Shown: one piece after another, positions 16,683 to 25,465 of the stretch
Position numbering within the stretch: position 1 is the stretch's first letter
How the letters are laid out: each line of letters begins with the position of its first letter
From: CAMUQR01 sp963539845
GTDB lineage: Bacteria; Patescibacteriota; Saccharimonadia; Saccharimonadales; Saccharimonadaceae
Direction of reading: 5' to 3'
DNA length: 64,000 nt
Assembly: GCA_963539845.1 (NCBI GenBank)
Contig: CAUTML010000001.1
Coordinates: 336,329 to 400,328, forward strand
Position numbers and translations under genes: made by a program
Notes under the pieces: model-generated
Told to the model about the DNA's origin: nothing
The model's database searches: none
Seen by the model: the letters and a program-made list of their open reading frames with translations, nothing else

Positions 16683-18185
16683 TTAGTCAAACTTAACTGT
16701 AGGATAAATCTTGCGAGTAACTGGATCAACTCCCCGGCGCAATTGCGGGAACGGCACACCTTCACGAGCGGTTACGCCTTCAAAAATCCAAAACACCCGC
16801 TCCGAATAACCCCAACCGCAAGTTGGTGGCATACCATATTCTAGCATCTCCACGAAATCAATATCGAGCATCATTGCCTCATCATCACCTGCCTCGCGCA
16901 TCTGTTGTTGTTCCAAAAAACGCTCCAGCTGATCAATTGGATCGTTTAGCTCTGAGAAGCCATTACCCAGCTCCGACCCAGCAATCACCGGCTGAAAACG
17001 CTCCGTCAATCGTTCATCTTCCAAACTAGTTTTCGACAACGGCGAAATAAACTTCGGCGTGTTAATTAACCAGACCGGACCAGTCACATCTTTGCGGATA
17101 TTCTTCCAGAGCTTATCAATAACTCGCGCGCGATTGTCAGCTTTTTCAACTTCTAGACCATTTTCGCGCATAATTCGTTGCAATTCCGCCATATCTGTTT
17201 CAAAAATATCAATATCATAGCGCTGATTAATAGTGGTAGCATAATCCCAGACCTCCCATTTACCACTCATATCGACTTCAAACTCACCCAATTTAAACTG
17301 TAATTTGCCAAAAGTCTGCGCCAAAACGTATTTATACATTTCCTCCATCATGCGCATGCCATCTTGCCAGTTAGCGTAAGCCCAGTACCACTCCATCGCC
17401 ACATGTTCAGGCAAATGTTCATCCGAGTAGTTTTCATTGCGGAAACGATGACCAATGTCATAAACTTTTTCGTAACCAGCCCCAATTAGACGCTTCAGTG
17501 GCAATTCATGCGAAATCCGCAGATAAAAATCCTCATCCAGCGCGTCCATATGTGTCACAAACGGGTTAGCGTCAGCCCCACCAGTGGTATGTTCTAAAAT
17601 TGAGGTGTTAATTTCAATAAAACCACGTGAATTGAGAAAATCACGAGTTGCCTGCCAAAACTTTGACCGCCGAATATAGCGATCGCGCACTTCAGGATTG
17701 AGATTGATATCAAGATAACGACGACGGAAACGCTCTTCTTTGTTGGTTAGTTCTTCTGGCAACGGACGCAATGTCTTAGTCAGCAGACGCACAGACCGTG
17801 CTAGTACCGAAGTCTCACCAGTTTGGGTTTTGCCGACCACTCCAACCGCTTCCACGAAATCACCACTATCAAGCAACCGCAGGCTCGCCATATCAATGGT
17901 ATTTTGCACCACATCGGCTGGTTTCAAGTCGTCTTTTTTCAAAAAAACTTGCACTTCGCCACTAAAATCCTTTAACACGACAAAAGCGATTTTACCGAAT
18001 TTACGAATCTTTACAATCCGCCCCGCCACCGTGACGGTCTGACCTTCAAGCTCACTAAATTGGGCTGTAATTTGACCAGCTTGATGAGTGCGGTTGGCTT
18101 TGCTTGGATATAAATCATACCCCAAATCTAATAATTCCTGCCGTTTGCGCAGGCGTTCGTTACGATAATCTTGTAATGTTGCCAT
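16683..18185 (-). CDS. lysS: Lysine--tRNA ligase (class II)
   Basis: LysRS (500 residues) charges tRNA-Lys. The N-terminal OB-fold anticodon-binding domain spans about 50-145 (VTVAGRIVKIRKFGKIAFVV). The catalytic core has FRNENYSDEHLPEH (motif 2) and GNGFSELNDPIDQ. Motif 3 reads GMPPTCGWGYSERVFWIFEG, where most bacterial enzymes have GLGIGIDRMVM; the key Arg is kept. The gene has GGAG 6 nt before its ATG. It is separated from greA by a bidirectional terminator. Confidence 0.94.
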   Translation of the reverse strand: MATLQDYRNERLRKRQELLDLGYDLYPSKANRTHQAGQITAQFSELEGQTVTVAGRIVKIRKFGKIAFVVLKDFSGEVQVFLKKDDLKPADVVQNTIDMASLRLLDSGDFVEAVGVVGKTQTGETSVLARSVRLLTKTLRPLPEELTNKEERFRRRYLDINLNPEVRDRYIRRSKFWQATRDFLNSRGFIEINTSILEHTTGGADANPFVTHMDALDEDFYLRISHELPLKRLIGAGYEKVYDIGHRFRNENYSDEHLPEHVAMEWYWAYANWQDGMRMMEEMYKYVLAQTFGKLQFKLGEFEVDMSGKWEVWDYATTINQRYDIDIFETDMAELQRIMRENGLEVEKADNRARVIDKLWKNIRKDVTGPVWLINTPKFISPLSKTSLEDERLTERFQPVIAGSELGNGFSELNDPIDQLERFLEQQQMREAGDDEAMMLDIDFVEMLEYGMPPTCGWGYSERVFWIFEGVTAREGVPFPQLRRGVDPVTRKIYPTVKFD

Positions 18186-18223
18186 GTTGTCTCCGTTTTG
18201 TCTTTACCATGCTATTTTAACAT

Positions 18224-18257
18224 AAAACCGCCCCTGTTAGCAAACAAGAGCGGTTTT
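18224..18257 (-). terminator. Terminator of greA, bidirectional
   Basis: AAAACCGC pairs with GCGGTTTT across an 18-nt loop. The flanking A and T runs allow use on either strand. It lies just after the greA stop. Confidence 0.8.
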
Positions 18258-18273
18258 GGGAGTGAATTTATTT

Positions 18274-18735
18274 TTATTCCAAAGACAAAATTTTATACTC
18301 AACCGCACCTTTTGGCGTTTCTACAACCGCTACGTCACCAGCTTTTTTACCAAGCAAAGCCTTACCCATTGGCGACTCATCGCTGATTTTGCCATCAAGC
18401 GGATCGGCTTCAATCGAACCAACAATAGTATATTCAAAAGGCTTTTTGTCGGTGGCTCGCTCTAAATTAACAGTTGAACCAATCCGCACACTGCGGTGCC
18501 CTCCGGTAATCACTTCAGCGTTAAGCATAATATCTTCGATTTCGGCGATTCGCGTTTCAACCGCTGTCTGATCGGTGCGCGCCGCGTCGTATTCAGCGTT
18601 TTCTTTTAAGTCGCCAAAATCGCGGGCTTCAGCAATACGATCAGCGATCTCACTGCGACGTGATTTCAACTCTTCTAGTTCTGCCACTAACTCACTAAGT
18701 CCGGCTTCAGTTAATTGAAAATTCTTTTTTACCAT
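18274..18735 (-). CDS. greA: Transcription elongation factor GreA
   Basis: GreA (153 residues) enters the secondary channel of RNA polymerase and stimulates cleavage of backtracked RNA. The N-terminal coiled coil spans about 1-75, with the acidic tip in ARDFGDLKENAEYDAA. The C-terminal FKBP-like domain contains GSTVNLERATDKKPFEYTIV and ISDESPMGKALLGKKAGD, the family signature. GGAG lies 5 nt before the ATG. It follows proS by 9 nt, so the two are co-transcribed. Confidence 0.96.
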   Translation of the reverse strand: MVKKNFQLTEAGLSELVAELEELKSRRSEIADRIAEARDFGDLKENAEYDAARTDQTAVETRIAEIEDIMLNAEVITGGHRSVRIGSTVNLERATDKKPFEYTIVGSIEADPLDGKISDESPMGKALLGKKAGDVAVVETPKGAVEYKILSLE

Positions 18736-18744
18736 ATAAACTCC

Positions 18745-19989
18745 TTATTTTAATTTATTAATTATTGTTTGGCGATCTATTAACTCAACTTGACCGCTAG
18801 CTCGATGAACTAGCTCAAATTTATTCTGCTCAATCAGCCTCTTACTGACGACAATTCGATACGGCAAACCCATCAAATCGCTATCAGCAAATTTTTCACC
18901 AGCCCGCACGCCACGACGATCATCGAATAACACTTCAATCCCATTAGCTTCTAGCTCAGCGTATAATTCCTCAGCCAACGCCATTGAATCTTCGTCGATT
19001 GGGGTCAAATTAACTTTAAACGGCGCCACGCTTTCTGGCCAAACCAGACCTTTTTCATCAGCAAAATGTTCCGCCAATAACCCCATGACTCGGCTCGGTC
19101 CAATACCATAACTACCCATAAAAACCGGCTGGCGCTCGCCTTTTTCATCTGTGAAATACAAACCTTCCGCCTCTGAAAATCGAGTTCCCAAGGTAAAAAT
19201 ATTACCAACTTCTACCGCGGTCGCTTCTTCTAGTTCATCAGCCGTCACTCCTAAGTCATTTAAAGTTTGATCATTATAAACTTCTTTGTTGATAGCCAGA
19301 CGCTTGGCACGATGGACATAAATCACATCCTCACCGACCGGACTCAAAGTCTGAAATTCATGCGAATATTTAGCAAAACTACCGCCCGAAGCAAAAGTTT
19401 TAAAAGTTATATCACCCAAACCCAAACGTTCATAAATTCTATGATAAGCTTCCGTAATTTGCTGATAAAACTTATCATGAGCCTCGCGATCTCGGCAAAA
19501 AGAATATAAATCTTTCATCAAAAATTCTCGACCGCGCATCAGGCCCGATTTAGCCCGCAACTCATTACGGAATTTGATTTGAAATTGATACGGATAAGCT
19601 GGCAAATCCTTATACGAAGCGATATACCGCGTCATCATTTGAGTGATGGGCTCTTCGTGAGTAGGTGCCAAACCCAGAGTCGAGCCAGAAGCCAAGTCAG
19701 TTTTAAACCAAACGTCCATCGCTTCTTCGCTCCAGCGACCGCTAGCCTTCCAGGGTTCTGCTGGTTGCAAGGCAGTCATCGACAATTCATTGCCACCGAT
19801 AGCATTCATTTCTTCTCGGATAATTTGGACAATTTTATCAAGCACTCGCTTGCCAAGTGGCAAAAACGCATAAACTCCCGCCATTTGTTTATAAACATAG
19901 CCGGCTTGAATCAATAGCTTAGCATTTAAAGCTGTTTCATCAGCTGGCACAGTTTTGTTAGTTTTGGTAAAAACTTGAGTTCGACGCAT
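18745..19989 (-). CDS. proS: Proline--tRNA ligase without the editing insert
   Basis: ProRS (414 residues) charges tRNA-Pro. Class II motifs are visible: GVYAFLPLGKRVLDK, FRNELRAKSGLMRGREFLMKDLYSF (motif 2 region) and GSYGIGPSRVMGLLAE (motif 3), followed by an anticodon-binding domain. The typical bacterial enzyme is about 570 residues. The missing ~150 residues correspond to the INS cis-editing domain between motifs 2 and 3, replaced here by a short linker (VHRAKRLAINKEVYNDQ onwards). Mischarged Ala-tRNA-Pro would therefore need another editor. The start follows AAAGGAATTC. Confidence 0.95.
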   Translation of the reverse strand: MRRTQVFTKTNKTVPADETALNAKLLIQAGYVYKQMAGVYAFLPLGKRVLDKIVQIIREEMNAIGGNELSMTALQPAEPWKASGRWSEEAMDVWFKTDLASGSTLGLAPTHEEPITQMMTRYIASYKDLPAYPYQFQIKFRNELRAKSGLMRGREFLMKDLYSFCRDREAHDKFYQQITEAYHRIYERLGLGDITFKTFASGGSFAKYSHEFQTLSPVGEDVIYVHRAKRLAINKEVYNDQTLNDLGVTADELEEATAVEVGNIFTLGTRFSEAEGLYFTDEKGERQPVFMGSYGIGPSRVMGLLAEHFADEKGLVWPESVAPFKVNLTPIDEDSMALAEELYAELEANGIEVLFDDRRGVRAGEKFADSDLMGLPYRIVVSKRLIEQNKFELVHRASGQVELIDRQTIINKLK

Positions 19990-20046
19990 GAATTCCTTTC
20001 TTTTATCCCTAAATCATCTGATAACAAAAGATATTATATCATAAAT

Positions 20047-20853
20047 CTATTTCAAACCGCTCAGAATCGCCCAAAAAGCCAAGCCATTATTAAGAGCGTG
20101 AATAATCATAGCCGGATAAATCGAGCCCGACACTTCTCGCGTTAAACACATCACTAGCGACAGCGAAAAAGTCACCACCACTGCCACCCAACCGCCACCG
20201 ATAAAATGAGCCAAACCGAACAGCAGGCTGACCAGCAACATCGTCATCAAAAAGCCCGATCGCGCCCGAATTTTGTCAAACATAAATCCGCGAAAAATCA
20301 GTTCCTCGGCCACCGGGGCTAGCACCACCAACGTGAAAAACACCGCTGTCAGCTCTAAACGTGAATTTTGCCAACCAAATTTAAAACCTAAATCTTGTTT
20401 TTGCTCGATGTTAAAGCCCGGAACAAGTTCTTTAATCATCAGAAGCATCGCGATACGCAAAATAAACGCCAGCACAAAACCAGACAACGCCAAACCAATT
20501 TCGCGCCATTTTAGCCAACCAGTCAGCCCCAGGCGGTTTTTTTGCCAAACTAGATTTTGCCCAAAACGCAGTTTAGCCATGATTTTTGGAAGCGCCCACA
20601 ACGCCAAAATAACGCTACTAAACACCACCAAATGAAGCAATTGATTATACAGCAAAGCGTAATGCTTGCTAACTGGCCAAAGCGACTGTTGAAGTTTAAC
20701 AATTACGCCCCAAACCGCGTTAATCGCAAAATACACCGCCGTTAAATACAGCATCAAGCTCAAATTGTGCAATAAATTAGTGCCGACCCGCCGCCAATAT
20801 TCGGTCGTCGTCAGCGTTTTAAAGTTATTTTTAGGCTTTTTTGGTTGTTGCAT
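20047..20853 (-). CDS. CPBP family intramembrane metalloprotease
   Basis: This integral membrane protein of about 268 residues has 7-8 hydrophobic helices. It carries the CAAX-protease/bacteriocin-processing motifs EELIFRGFMF (paired Glu and Arg), HFIGGG near 218 and the distal HALNNGL. These residues form the intramembrane metal site. ATG 20853 lies 5 nt after GGAGGG, a better spacing than the adjacent ATG 20856. It follows rseP and probably shares its transcript. Substrates are unknown; such proteins often act in bacteriocin immunity or protein processing. Confidence 0.85.
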   Translation of the reverse strand: MQQPKKPKNNFKTLTTTEYWRRVGTNLLHNLSLMLYLTAVYFAINAVWGVIVKLQQSLWPVSKHYALLYNQLLHLVVFSSVILALWALPKIMAKLRFGQNLVWQKNRLGLTGWLKWREIGLALSGFVLAFILRIAMLLMIKELVPGFNIEQKQDLGFKFGWQNSRLELTAVFFTLVVLAPVAEELIFRGFMFDKIRARSGFLMTMLLVSLLFGLAHFIGGGWVAVVVTFSLSLVMCLTREVSGSIYPAMIIHALNNGLAFWAILSGLK

Positions 20854-20867
20854 CATCCCTCCTTGTT

Positions 20868-22025
20868 TTAGAAAAGTTTAAAAATATCACCGACAGTAAT
20901 TAACAATGTCAAAGCTAGTAAAATCAGCATGCCAGTGCCATGAATTTGCTCTTCTAAATCTTTTGTCAAAGGTTTTTTCAGACCGCGAAACAGCGCCGTT
21001 ACTAGCCACCGACCACCATCAAGCGCTGGAATCGGCAGAGCATTCATCACCGCTAGCGTCAACGAAATAAGCGCCACAAACAGCACGAATTTAGTAATTT
21101 CCCCGCCAATTAGCGCCGGGAAAACCACCCCCAACAGCCCCACCGGCCCAGCCACCGATTGACCAGCTTGAGCAATTTTTTGATCAGCGTGTTGACGCGT
21201 AGTTTGGTCAAAACTCAGTTTCTGCACCAAACCACCGAAGAAATTCACAAACACCTGACCCACGCCTTTGAGCGTTTCGCCCATCATTTGCACCACCGTC
21301 CCGACGCCGACAATCGGGGCTGACCAACCCGCGTAAAGTTTCGATTCTTGGAACGGCAACAGACCGATGTATCCACTTTTTTCAGCCGTTTGGTGGTCGT
21401 TGAGCTTGACTTTGGTTTGAGCGACGGCCTGTTTGTCCGACAATCGGCGATATTCAACCGTTACTTCCTGACCAGCCAGCCGTTTAGTGATTTGACGCAA
21501 TTGATCCGGCGAATCAATCTGCTGTTGATTAATTTTCAGAAGCTGATCATCGGCTTTTAAACCAGCTCGCTTAGCTGGGCCATCGTCCAATACTTTATCA
21601 ACTTGCACCGGCGAATGGACTATTTTGCCGTCATTAGCCAGCCGAAACTGATTTGGCAGCACCTGAGGTAAACCCGTCCACGCCAAAATTGTCATTAGCA
21701 AACAAGCAAACACAAAGTTAAAAAACACCCCCGCAAACAAAATCTGCGTTTTGGCCCAAAAACTAGCCGACCCATAGTCACCCGGCTCGCTAGCCGAATC
21801 ATGTTCGCCCTGCAGTTTAACATAACCACCAAGCGGTAAGGCGTTGATCTTGAAATCTACGCCATTTTTGAGTTTTTTGGACCAAACAGTTGGCGGAAAA
21901 CCAATCGCAAATTCCTCTACCGTTACACCATTTTTCAAAGCAACCAACGCATGTCCCAGCTCATGAATCGTCACCAGCACTACCAGCACCGCCAGCCCTG
22001 CCAGCACCCCTAATAATATATGCAT
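20868..22025 (-). CDS. rseP: Site-2 protease RseP family (M50 zinc metalloprotease)
   Basis: This 385-residue membrane protease has the zinc motif HELGH at about 22-26 in its first transmembrane helix. The third ligand is in the conserved ALPIPALDGGRWL near the C-terminus. One PDZ domain (about 155-210, DDGPAKRAGLKADDQLLKIN) lies in between, where E. coli RseP has two. It cleaves transmembrane segments of anti-sigma factors or signal-peptide remnants. The start follows AAAGGGGAT. The order frr-rseP matches the arrangement found in many bacteria. Confidence 0.94.
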   Translation of the reverse strand: MHILLGVLAGLAVLVVLVTIHELGHALVALKNGVTVEEFAIGFPPTVWSKKLKNGVDFKINALPLGGYVKLQGEHDSASEPGDYGSASFWAKTQILFAGVFFNFVFACLLMTILAWTGLPQVLPNQFRLANDGKIVHSPVQVDKVLDDGPAKRAGLKADDQLLKINQQQIDSPDQLRQITKRLAGQEVTVEYRRLSDKQAVAQTKVKLNDHQTAEKSGYIGLLPFQESKLYAGWSAPIVGVGTVVQMMGETLKGVGQVFVNFFGGLVQKLSFDQTTRQHADQKIAQAGQSVAGPVGLLGVVFPALIGGEITKFVLFVALISLTLAVMNALPIPALDGGRWLVTALFRGLKKPLTKDLEEQIHGTGMLILLALTLLITVGDIFKLF

Positions 22026-22064
22026 TTTATCCCCTTTTTTACTTTTTCCATAGTTACCACGCCG

Positions 22065-22619
22065 TTAAATTGTGGTAATTTCTTGCTCTTTTTGCTTAAA
22101 CAGAGCTTCAATTTGCTCCTGAGTTTTGTTAACTAAATCTTGAACATCTTTTTCAAACCGTCGAGCATCATCCTCAGAGATTTGCTTGTCGTCTTTTAGT
22201 TTTTTGATATCTTTTAAAGCGTCTTGACGGACATTGCGGACACGAATTTTAGCTTCTTCAACTTTTTCACTAGCTTGTTTAACAATTTCCAGACGTCGCT
22301 CAGTGGTTAGCGCCGGAATCGGTACTCGCACCAAGCGCCCATCGTCACTAGGATTTAAACCTAGCGACTGATCGTTACGAATCGCCGTCGCAATCGCCTG
22401 CAGGTTATTGGCGTCAAACGGAGTAATCGTCAGCATCTGAGCATCAGCCACCACCACATTAGCCACTTGGTTAAGGGGCATTTGCGTCCCATAAACCTCA
22501 ACCCGGACATTATCGAGCATCGAAGCCTGAGCTCGTCCAGTGCGGACTGATTTCATCGCTTGTTGAAAAAACTCAATTACTTTGTCCATTTCACTTTGAC
22601 ATTGCTTAAGATCAAACAT
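22065..22619 (-). CDS. frr: Ribosome recycling factor
   Basis: RRF (184 residues, normal length) splits post-termination ribosomes together with EF-G. The sequence shows the three-helix bundle and small domain: SVRTGRAQASMLDNVRVEVY near the start, LTTERRLEIVKQASEKVEEA and VRNVRQDALKDIKKLKDDK in the central and C-terminal helices. A GAGGAAT box precedes ATG 22619. It is the first gene before rseP. Confidence 0.97.
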   Translation of the reverse strand: MFDLKQCQSEMDKVIEFFQQAMKSVRTGRAQASMLDNVRVEVYGTQMPLNQVANVVVADAQMLTITPFDANNLQAIATAIRNDQSLGLNPSDDGRLVRVPIPALTTERRLEIVKQASEKVEEAKIRVRNVRQDALKDIKKLKDDKQISEDDARRFEKDVQDLVNKTQEQIEALFKQKEQEITTI

Positions 22620-22706
22620 ATTCCTCGCTTTCGTTTACTGCTGATTATTATACCAAAAAAGCCTGATGATTTTAAGTAATTTGTGACTTTTTTAGCAAAA
22701 ACACTA

Positions 22707-22735
22707 TTGACTTTTTAGCGTAAGTATGATACAAT
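22707..22735 (+). promoter_or_regulatory. Promoter 1 upstream of the unknown gene at 22887
   Basis: TTGACT (22707-22712), 17 nt and TACAAT (22730-22735) with a TGA extension predict a start near 22742. A 12-nt direct repeat TTTAGCAAAAAC occurs at 22691-22702 and again at 22749-22760. Confidence 0.8.
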
Positions 22736-22759
22736 GATAATATACCTATTTAGCAAAAA

Positions 22760-22786
22760 CCAAGTCTTTATGGCTTGGTAGTTTTT
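22760..22786 (+). terminator. Early terminator/attenuator behind promoter 1
   Basis: CCAAGTC pairs with GGCTTGG (7 bp, one wobble) across TTTAT and is followed by TAGTTTTT. It would end transcripts from promoter 1 after about 45 nt. Confidence 0.65.
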
Positions 22787-22811
22787 ATTTATGAAATATA
22801 TGTTTTAAGTA

Positions 22812-22840
22812 TTGACTTTTTATTAAGTTTATGCTAATAT
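22812..22840 (+). promoter_or_regulatory. Promoter 2 upstream of the unknown gene at 22887
   Basis: TTGACT (22812-22817), 17 nt and TAATAT (22835-22840) with a TGC extension predict a start near 22847, about 40 nt before the gene. Confidence 0.8.
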
Positions 22841-22886
22841 GTAAACATACTATTTGAAACAAAACAAAAAAAAGGACAAAAACCAC

Positions 22887-23249
22887 ATGAATCAAAATTT
22901 AACTTATAACTCGAAATCGTTTCAGGTATTGATGCCCGAAACCGAAATCGTCAAAACCATCACCCTCAACCAGTTAGATGGCACTGCTGATGACGCCGAA
23001 ACGCCAATTACTAAGGTTGAGATGCCAGTTGAACACGGTTTCTTCCGAGGCGTAGAATACACCGAGACCAATACCCTGCTGGAATTTGCTAACAATAAAT
23101 GGGAAAAATTGACTACTATCGTGTTCAAAGATGGTGGCAAAGCCCTATTTGGAACCGACACCATCCGCAAAATGAGCCGTTTAACCAAACTCGACACTGA
23201 CATCAAAGATGTCATTCTGGCAGCTAGCCAGCTCCCTACCACCGCTTAA
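22887..23249 (+). CDS. Unknown small soluble protein under tandem promoters
   Basis: This 120-residue protein is not recognised. It is acidic to neutral, has no membrane segment or signal peptide, and shows mixed beta-strand and helix character (SFQVLMPETEIVKTITLNQL; LFGTDTIRKMSRLTKLDTDI). ATG 22887 has AAAGGA 10 nt upstream; a frame opening 33 nt earlier overlaps the transcription start and is rejected. It stands alone between frr and tsf, with two strong promoters, an early terminator between them and a strong terminator after it. It is probably expressed at a high or regulated level. Confidence 0.75.
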   Translation: MNQNLTYNSKSFQVLMPETEIVKTITLNQLDGTADDAETPITKVEMPVEHGFFRGVEYTETNTLLEFANNKWEKLTTIVFKDGGKALFGTDTIRKMSRLTKLDTDIKDVILAASQLPTTA

Positions 23250-23320
23250 TCTTCGTGATTAATAAAAACCAACACAAATACAAAAAACAAACCTCACCAT
23301 CAACATCAACATCAACATCA

Positions 23321-23354
23321 AAAATACTCATCGACTAGCCGATGAGTATTTTTT
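23321..23354. terminator. Bidirectional terminator between the unknown gene and tsf
   Basis: AAAATACTCATCG pairs with CGATGAGTATTTT across ACTAGC, flanked by A and T runs. It is preceded by about four CATCAA hexamer repeats (about 23298-23321) of unknown meaning. Confidence 0.9.
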
Positions 23355-23370
23355 AAACATCTTTAGACTG

Positions 23371-23961
23371 TTACAAGCCCATTTCAAGGCGAGTGAATCG
23401 TTTGATGGTGATGTTTTCACCGAGTTTAGCAATCGCGTCTTTAACCACTACTTCAACTGTCTTAGAATCTTCTTTGATGTAAGCTTGTTTAAGCAGAGTT
23501 TTTTCGGCAAAGTATTTATCAACCCGACCCGCCACGATTTTTTCAGCGATATCGGCTGGCTTGCCGGCTAGATCGTCTGAGGCTAGCGCTTCAGCTTTGA
23601 CGCGCTCTAGCTCCTCAGCTGGCACGTCTTCAAGCGACAAATAAGCTGGATTCATGGCTGCGATTTGCAGAGCAATTTCGTGCGCTAGAGCTTTAAATTC
23701 CTCGGTGCGCGCCACAAAATCAGTTTCGCAGTTGACTTCTACTAGCACGCCGATGCGACCGTCATGCACGTAGCTATCAATCACGCCAGCACAAGTCTCG
23801 CGCTCTGCACGTTTTTCAGCTCGGGTTAGACCTTTTTTGCGCATCGCTTCTAGCGCTTTTTCAAAATCACCGTCAGCTTCTTTTAATGCCTCGCGGGCGT
23901 CAGTCAAACCAACACCGGTCAGGTCTTTTAGTTTTTTAATGTCTTCAACAGTAAATGACAT
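23371..23961 (-). CDS. tsf: Elongation factor Ts
   Basis: EF-Ts (196 residues) exchanges GDP for GTP on EF-Tu. The N-terminal UBA-like domain (VEDIKKLKDLTGVGLTDARE) and the TDFVAR motif in VEVNCETDFVARTEEFKALA are clear. At under 200 residues it keeps one core subdomain instead of two, as in several bacterial lineages; E. coli has 283. It follows rpsB by 42 nt in the usual rpsB-tsf operon, with AAGGGGA before the ATG. Confidence 0.97.
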   Translation of the reverse strand: MSFTVEDIKKLKDLTGVGLTDAREALKEADGDFEKALEAMRKKGLTRAEKRAERETCAGVIDSYVHDGRIGVLVEVNCETDFVARTEEFKALAHEIALQIAAMNPAYLSLEDVPAEELERVKAEALASDDLAGKPADIAEKIVAGRVDKYFAEKTLLKQAYIKEDSKTVEVVVKDAIAKLGENITIKRFTRLEMGL

Positions 23962-24003
23962 TGTCGTCCCCTTTTCTTGTTTTATTAAAAGTTTAGTTTT
24001 AAA

Positions 24004-24696
24004 TTATTTAGCCGATTTTTGGGCTTTGGTAATTGTTTCAGCCAGATAATCCAAAATCAATTCTACGCCTTTGATAGCGTCGTCATTAGCTGGCACAACA
24101 TAATCGATGCCGTCTGGGTTGACGTTAGTATCCACTAGCGCCACCACTGGAATATTCATTTTGTTAGCTTCTTTGATGGCATTTTTATCAACAATCGCGT
24201 CGGTCACAAACACCACAGCTGGTTTAGCGGTCAGGTTTTTGATACCGCTATATTTGAGGTTGAGGGCGTCGATAGCCTCTTGGTAGCGTTGAACTTCTAA
24301 TTTTGAGTAGCGTTTTTCAAACTCACCCGAAGCCATTGATTTTTCGTATTGGTGTAATTTACGGATTTGCGATGAAATAGTCGCACCGTTAGTCAACATA
24401 CCACCGATCCAACGTTCGCAAACATATGGTTGATTGGTGGTTTCAGCGACGGCTTTGACCTTATCTTTGATAGTTTTTTTAGTACCAACAATTAGCACTT
24501 TGCCACCTTTGGTGACTTCTTTAGCGATTTTATCGAGCGCTAAATCTAGATTTTCCACGGTTTTGACCAGGTCAATGATGTGACTGCCTTGGCGTTTTGA
24601 GTGGATATAAGGCGCCATCTTTGGGTGCCAGCGACTGGTTTTGTGTCCGAAATGAACACCGGCTTCAAACAAAGCCTTAATGTCGATATTTGACAT
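24004..24696 (-). CDS. rpsB: 30S ribosomal protein S2
   Basis: uS2 (230 residues) binds the 30S head-body junction and helps S1 to attach. Family signatures are LFEAGVHFGHKTSRWHPKM at the N-terminus, VGTKKTIKDKVKAVAE and RWIGGMLTN, and later PVVALVDTNVNPDGIDYVVP. GGAG lies 5 nt before the ATG. It is the first gene of the rpsB-tsf operon, which ends at the shared terminator upstream of 23371. Confidence 0.98.
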   Translation of the reverse strand: MSNIDIKALFEAGVHFGHKTSRWHPKMAPYIHSKRQGSHIIDLVKTVENLDLALDKIAKEVTKGGKVLIVGTKKTIKDKVKAVAETTNQPYVCERWIGGMLTNGATISSQIRKLHQYEKSMASGEFEKRYSKLEVQRYQEAIDALNLKYSGIKNLTAKPAVVFVTDAIVDKNAIKEANKMNIPVVALVDTNVNPDGIDYVVPANDDAIKGVELILDYLAETITKAQKSAK

Positions 24697-24826
24697 TTTT
24701 ACTCCTTTTTCCTCGTTCTCAAGTCTTAAATTATCTCATGATAATCAGAAGTTACCTCAAGAACTGCGTCATTAATATTGTTACAAAATGATATTATACC
24801 GTAAATTGATAAAAAAGACAAGAAAA

Positions 24827-24849
24827 AAGCCCACGCTAAGCGCGGGCTT
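24827..24849 (-). terminator. Terminator of the unknown gene at 24876
   Basis: AAGCCCACGC pairs with GCGCGGGCTT (one mismatch) across TAA. On the minus strand it is followed by a T-run. Confidence 0.85.
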
Positions 24850-24875
24850 GAAAAGCAATTACATATACTGAGTTT

Positions 24876-25238
24876 TTATAGTAGCTCAGTGACTACTTCA
24901 ACTTTGATAACCTTTTCCCAGCCAGCGTGTTGGAACATATATTTTTGTTCCATTTGATTGTTGGCTGGATTTAGCTCCTCACCAATCGCCACACGCTTTG
25001 ATCTAGCACGTAGCACCGGCTTAGAGTTTATTCTAGGATTCACCAAGTCCGACAATATTGGCATTGGTAGCACCACTGCCAATACGTCACACTCTTGGCC
25101 AAGTTCAACTACTTCTTGAGCAGTTGTTACTTGACTAGAGATATAGTTAATCTCTAGATCATCACCATAGATCCTTTTTAGATCTGTGGTTTGATCTTCA
25201 GTCATCACGTGGCGTGAAAGCCATAAAATTTTTGTCAT
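24876..25238 (-). CDS. Unknown small Rossmann-like protein behind a long leader
   Basis: This 120-residue protein is not recognised. The first half alternates strands and helices in a Rossmann-like way: KILWLSRHVMTEDQ, LEINYISSQVTTAQEVVELG, CDVLAVVLPMPILSDLV. The second half is charged (RARSKRVAIGEELNPANNQM). It has no signal peptide or membrane helix. GGAGG lies 9 nt before the ATG. It is a single-gene unit with a consensus promoter, a 220-nt structured leader and its own terminator, so it is likely strongly expressed and regulated. Phage or mobile-element origin is possible but not shown. Confidence 0.75.
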   Translation of the reverse strand: MTKILWLSRHVMTEDQTTDLKRIYGDDLEINYISSQVTTAQEVVELGQECDVLAVVLPMPILSDLVNPRINSKPVLRARSKRVAIGEELNPANNQMEQKYMFQHAGWEKVIKVEVVTELL

Positions 25239-25459
25239 CTTTTTTTCCTCCTATATTATCACCGCCTTGTAAGTTTAAAGGACTTTCTGTCCTACGGTGA
25301 TCTAAATATTTTTTTTAAAATAATACCTGATCATATCGATCATTTGACCAACGATAATTCCTTAGCCAAAGGATCGATACAACCAGCGGAAGAAAAAAAA
25401 TGATTTCCGACTAGTAATTGCTTTTGTAAAGGTGCGGTAAGTTCTGTCTCAAACTTACA
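25239..25459 (-). promoter_or_regulatory. Structured 5' leader of about 220 nt, candidate cis-regulatory RNA
   Basis: It runs from the predicted start near 25459 to the gene at 25238. Hairpins read on the minus strand include GTAAGTT/AACTTAC near the 5' end, CGGAA/TTCCG around a T-run, and TCACCG/CGGTGA enclosing GGAC-AGAAA-GTCC. The last one sits just upstream of the ribosome binding site (about 25259-25301). No known riboswitch consensus was recognised. It could also be a stable small RNA. Confidence 0.55.
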
Positions 25460-25465
25460 CTATAC

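Noticed and set aside
23298..23322. CATCAA repeats as a CRISPR-like or regulatory array
   Set aside because: Only about four 6-nt units without spacers, directly before a terminator; likely a low-complexity stretch.
24876..25238. Small CRISPR-associated (Csx/CARF-like) protein
   Set aside because: Only a vague Rossmann-like look; no CRISPR array or cas gene in the window.
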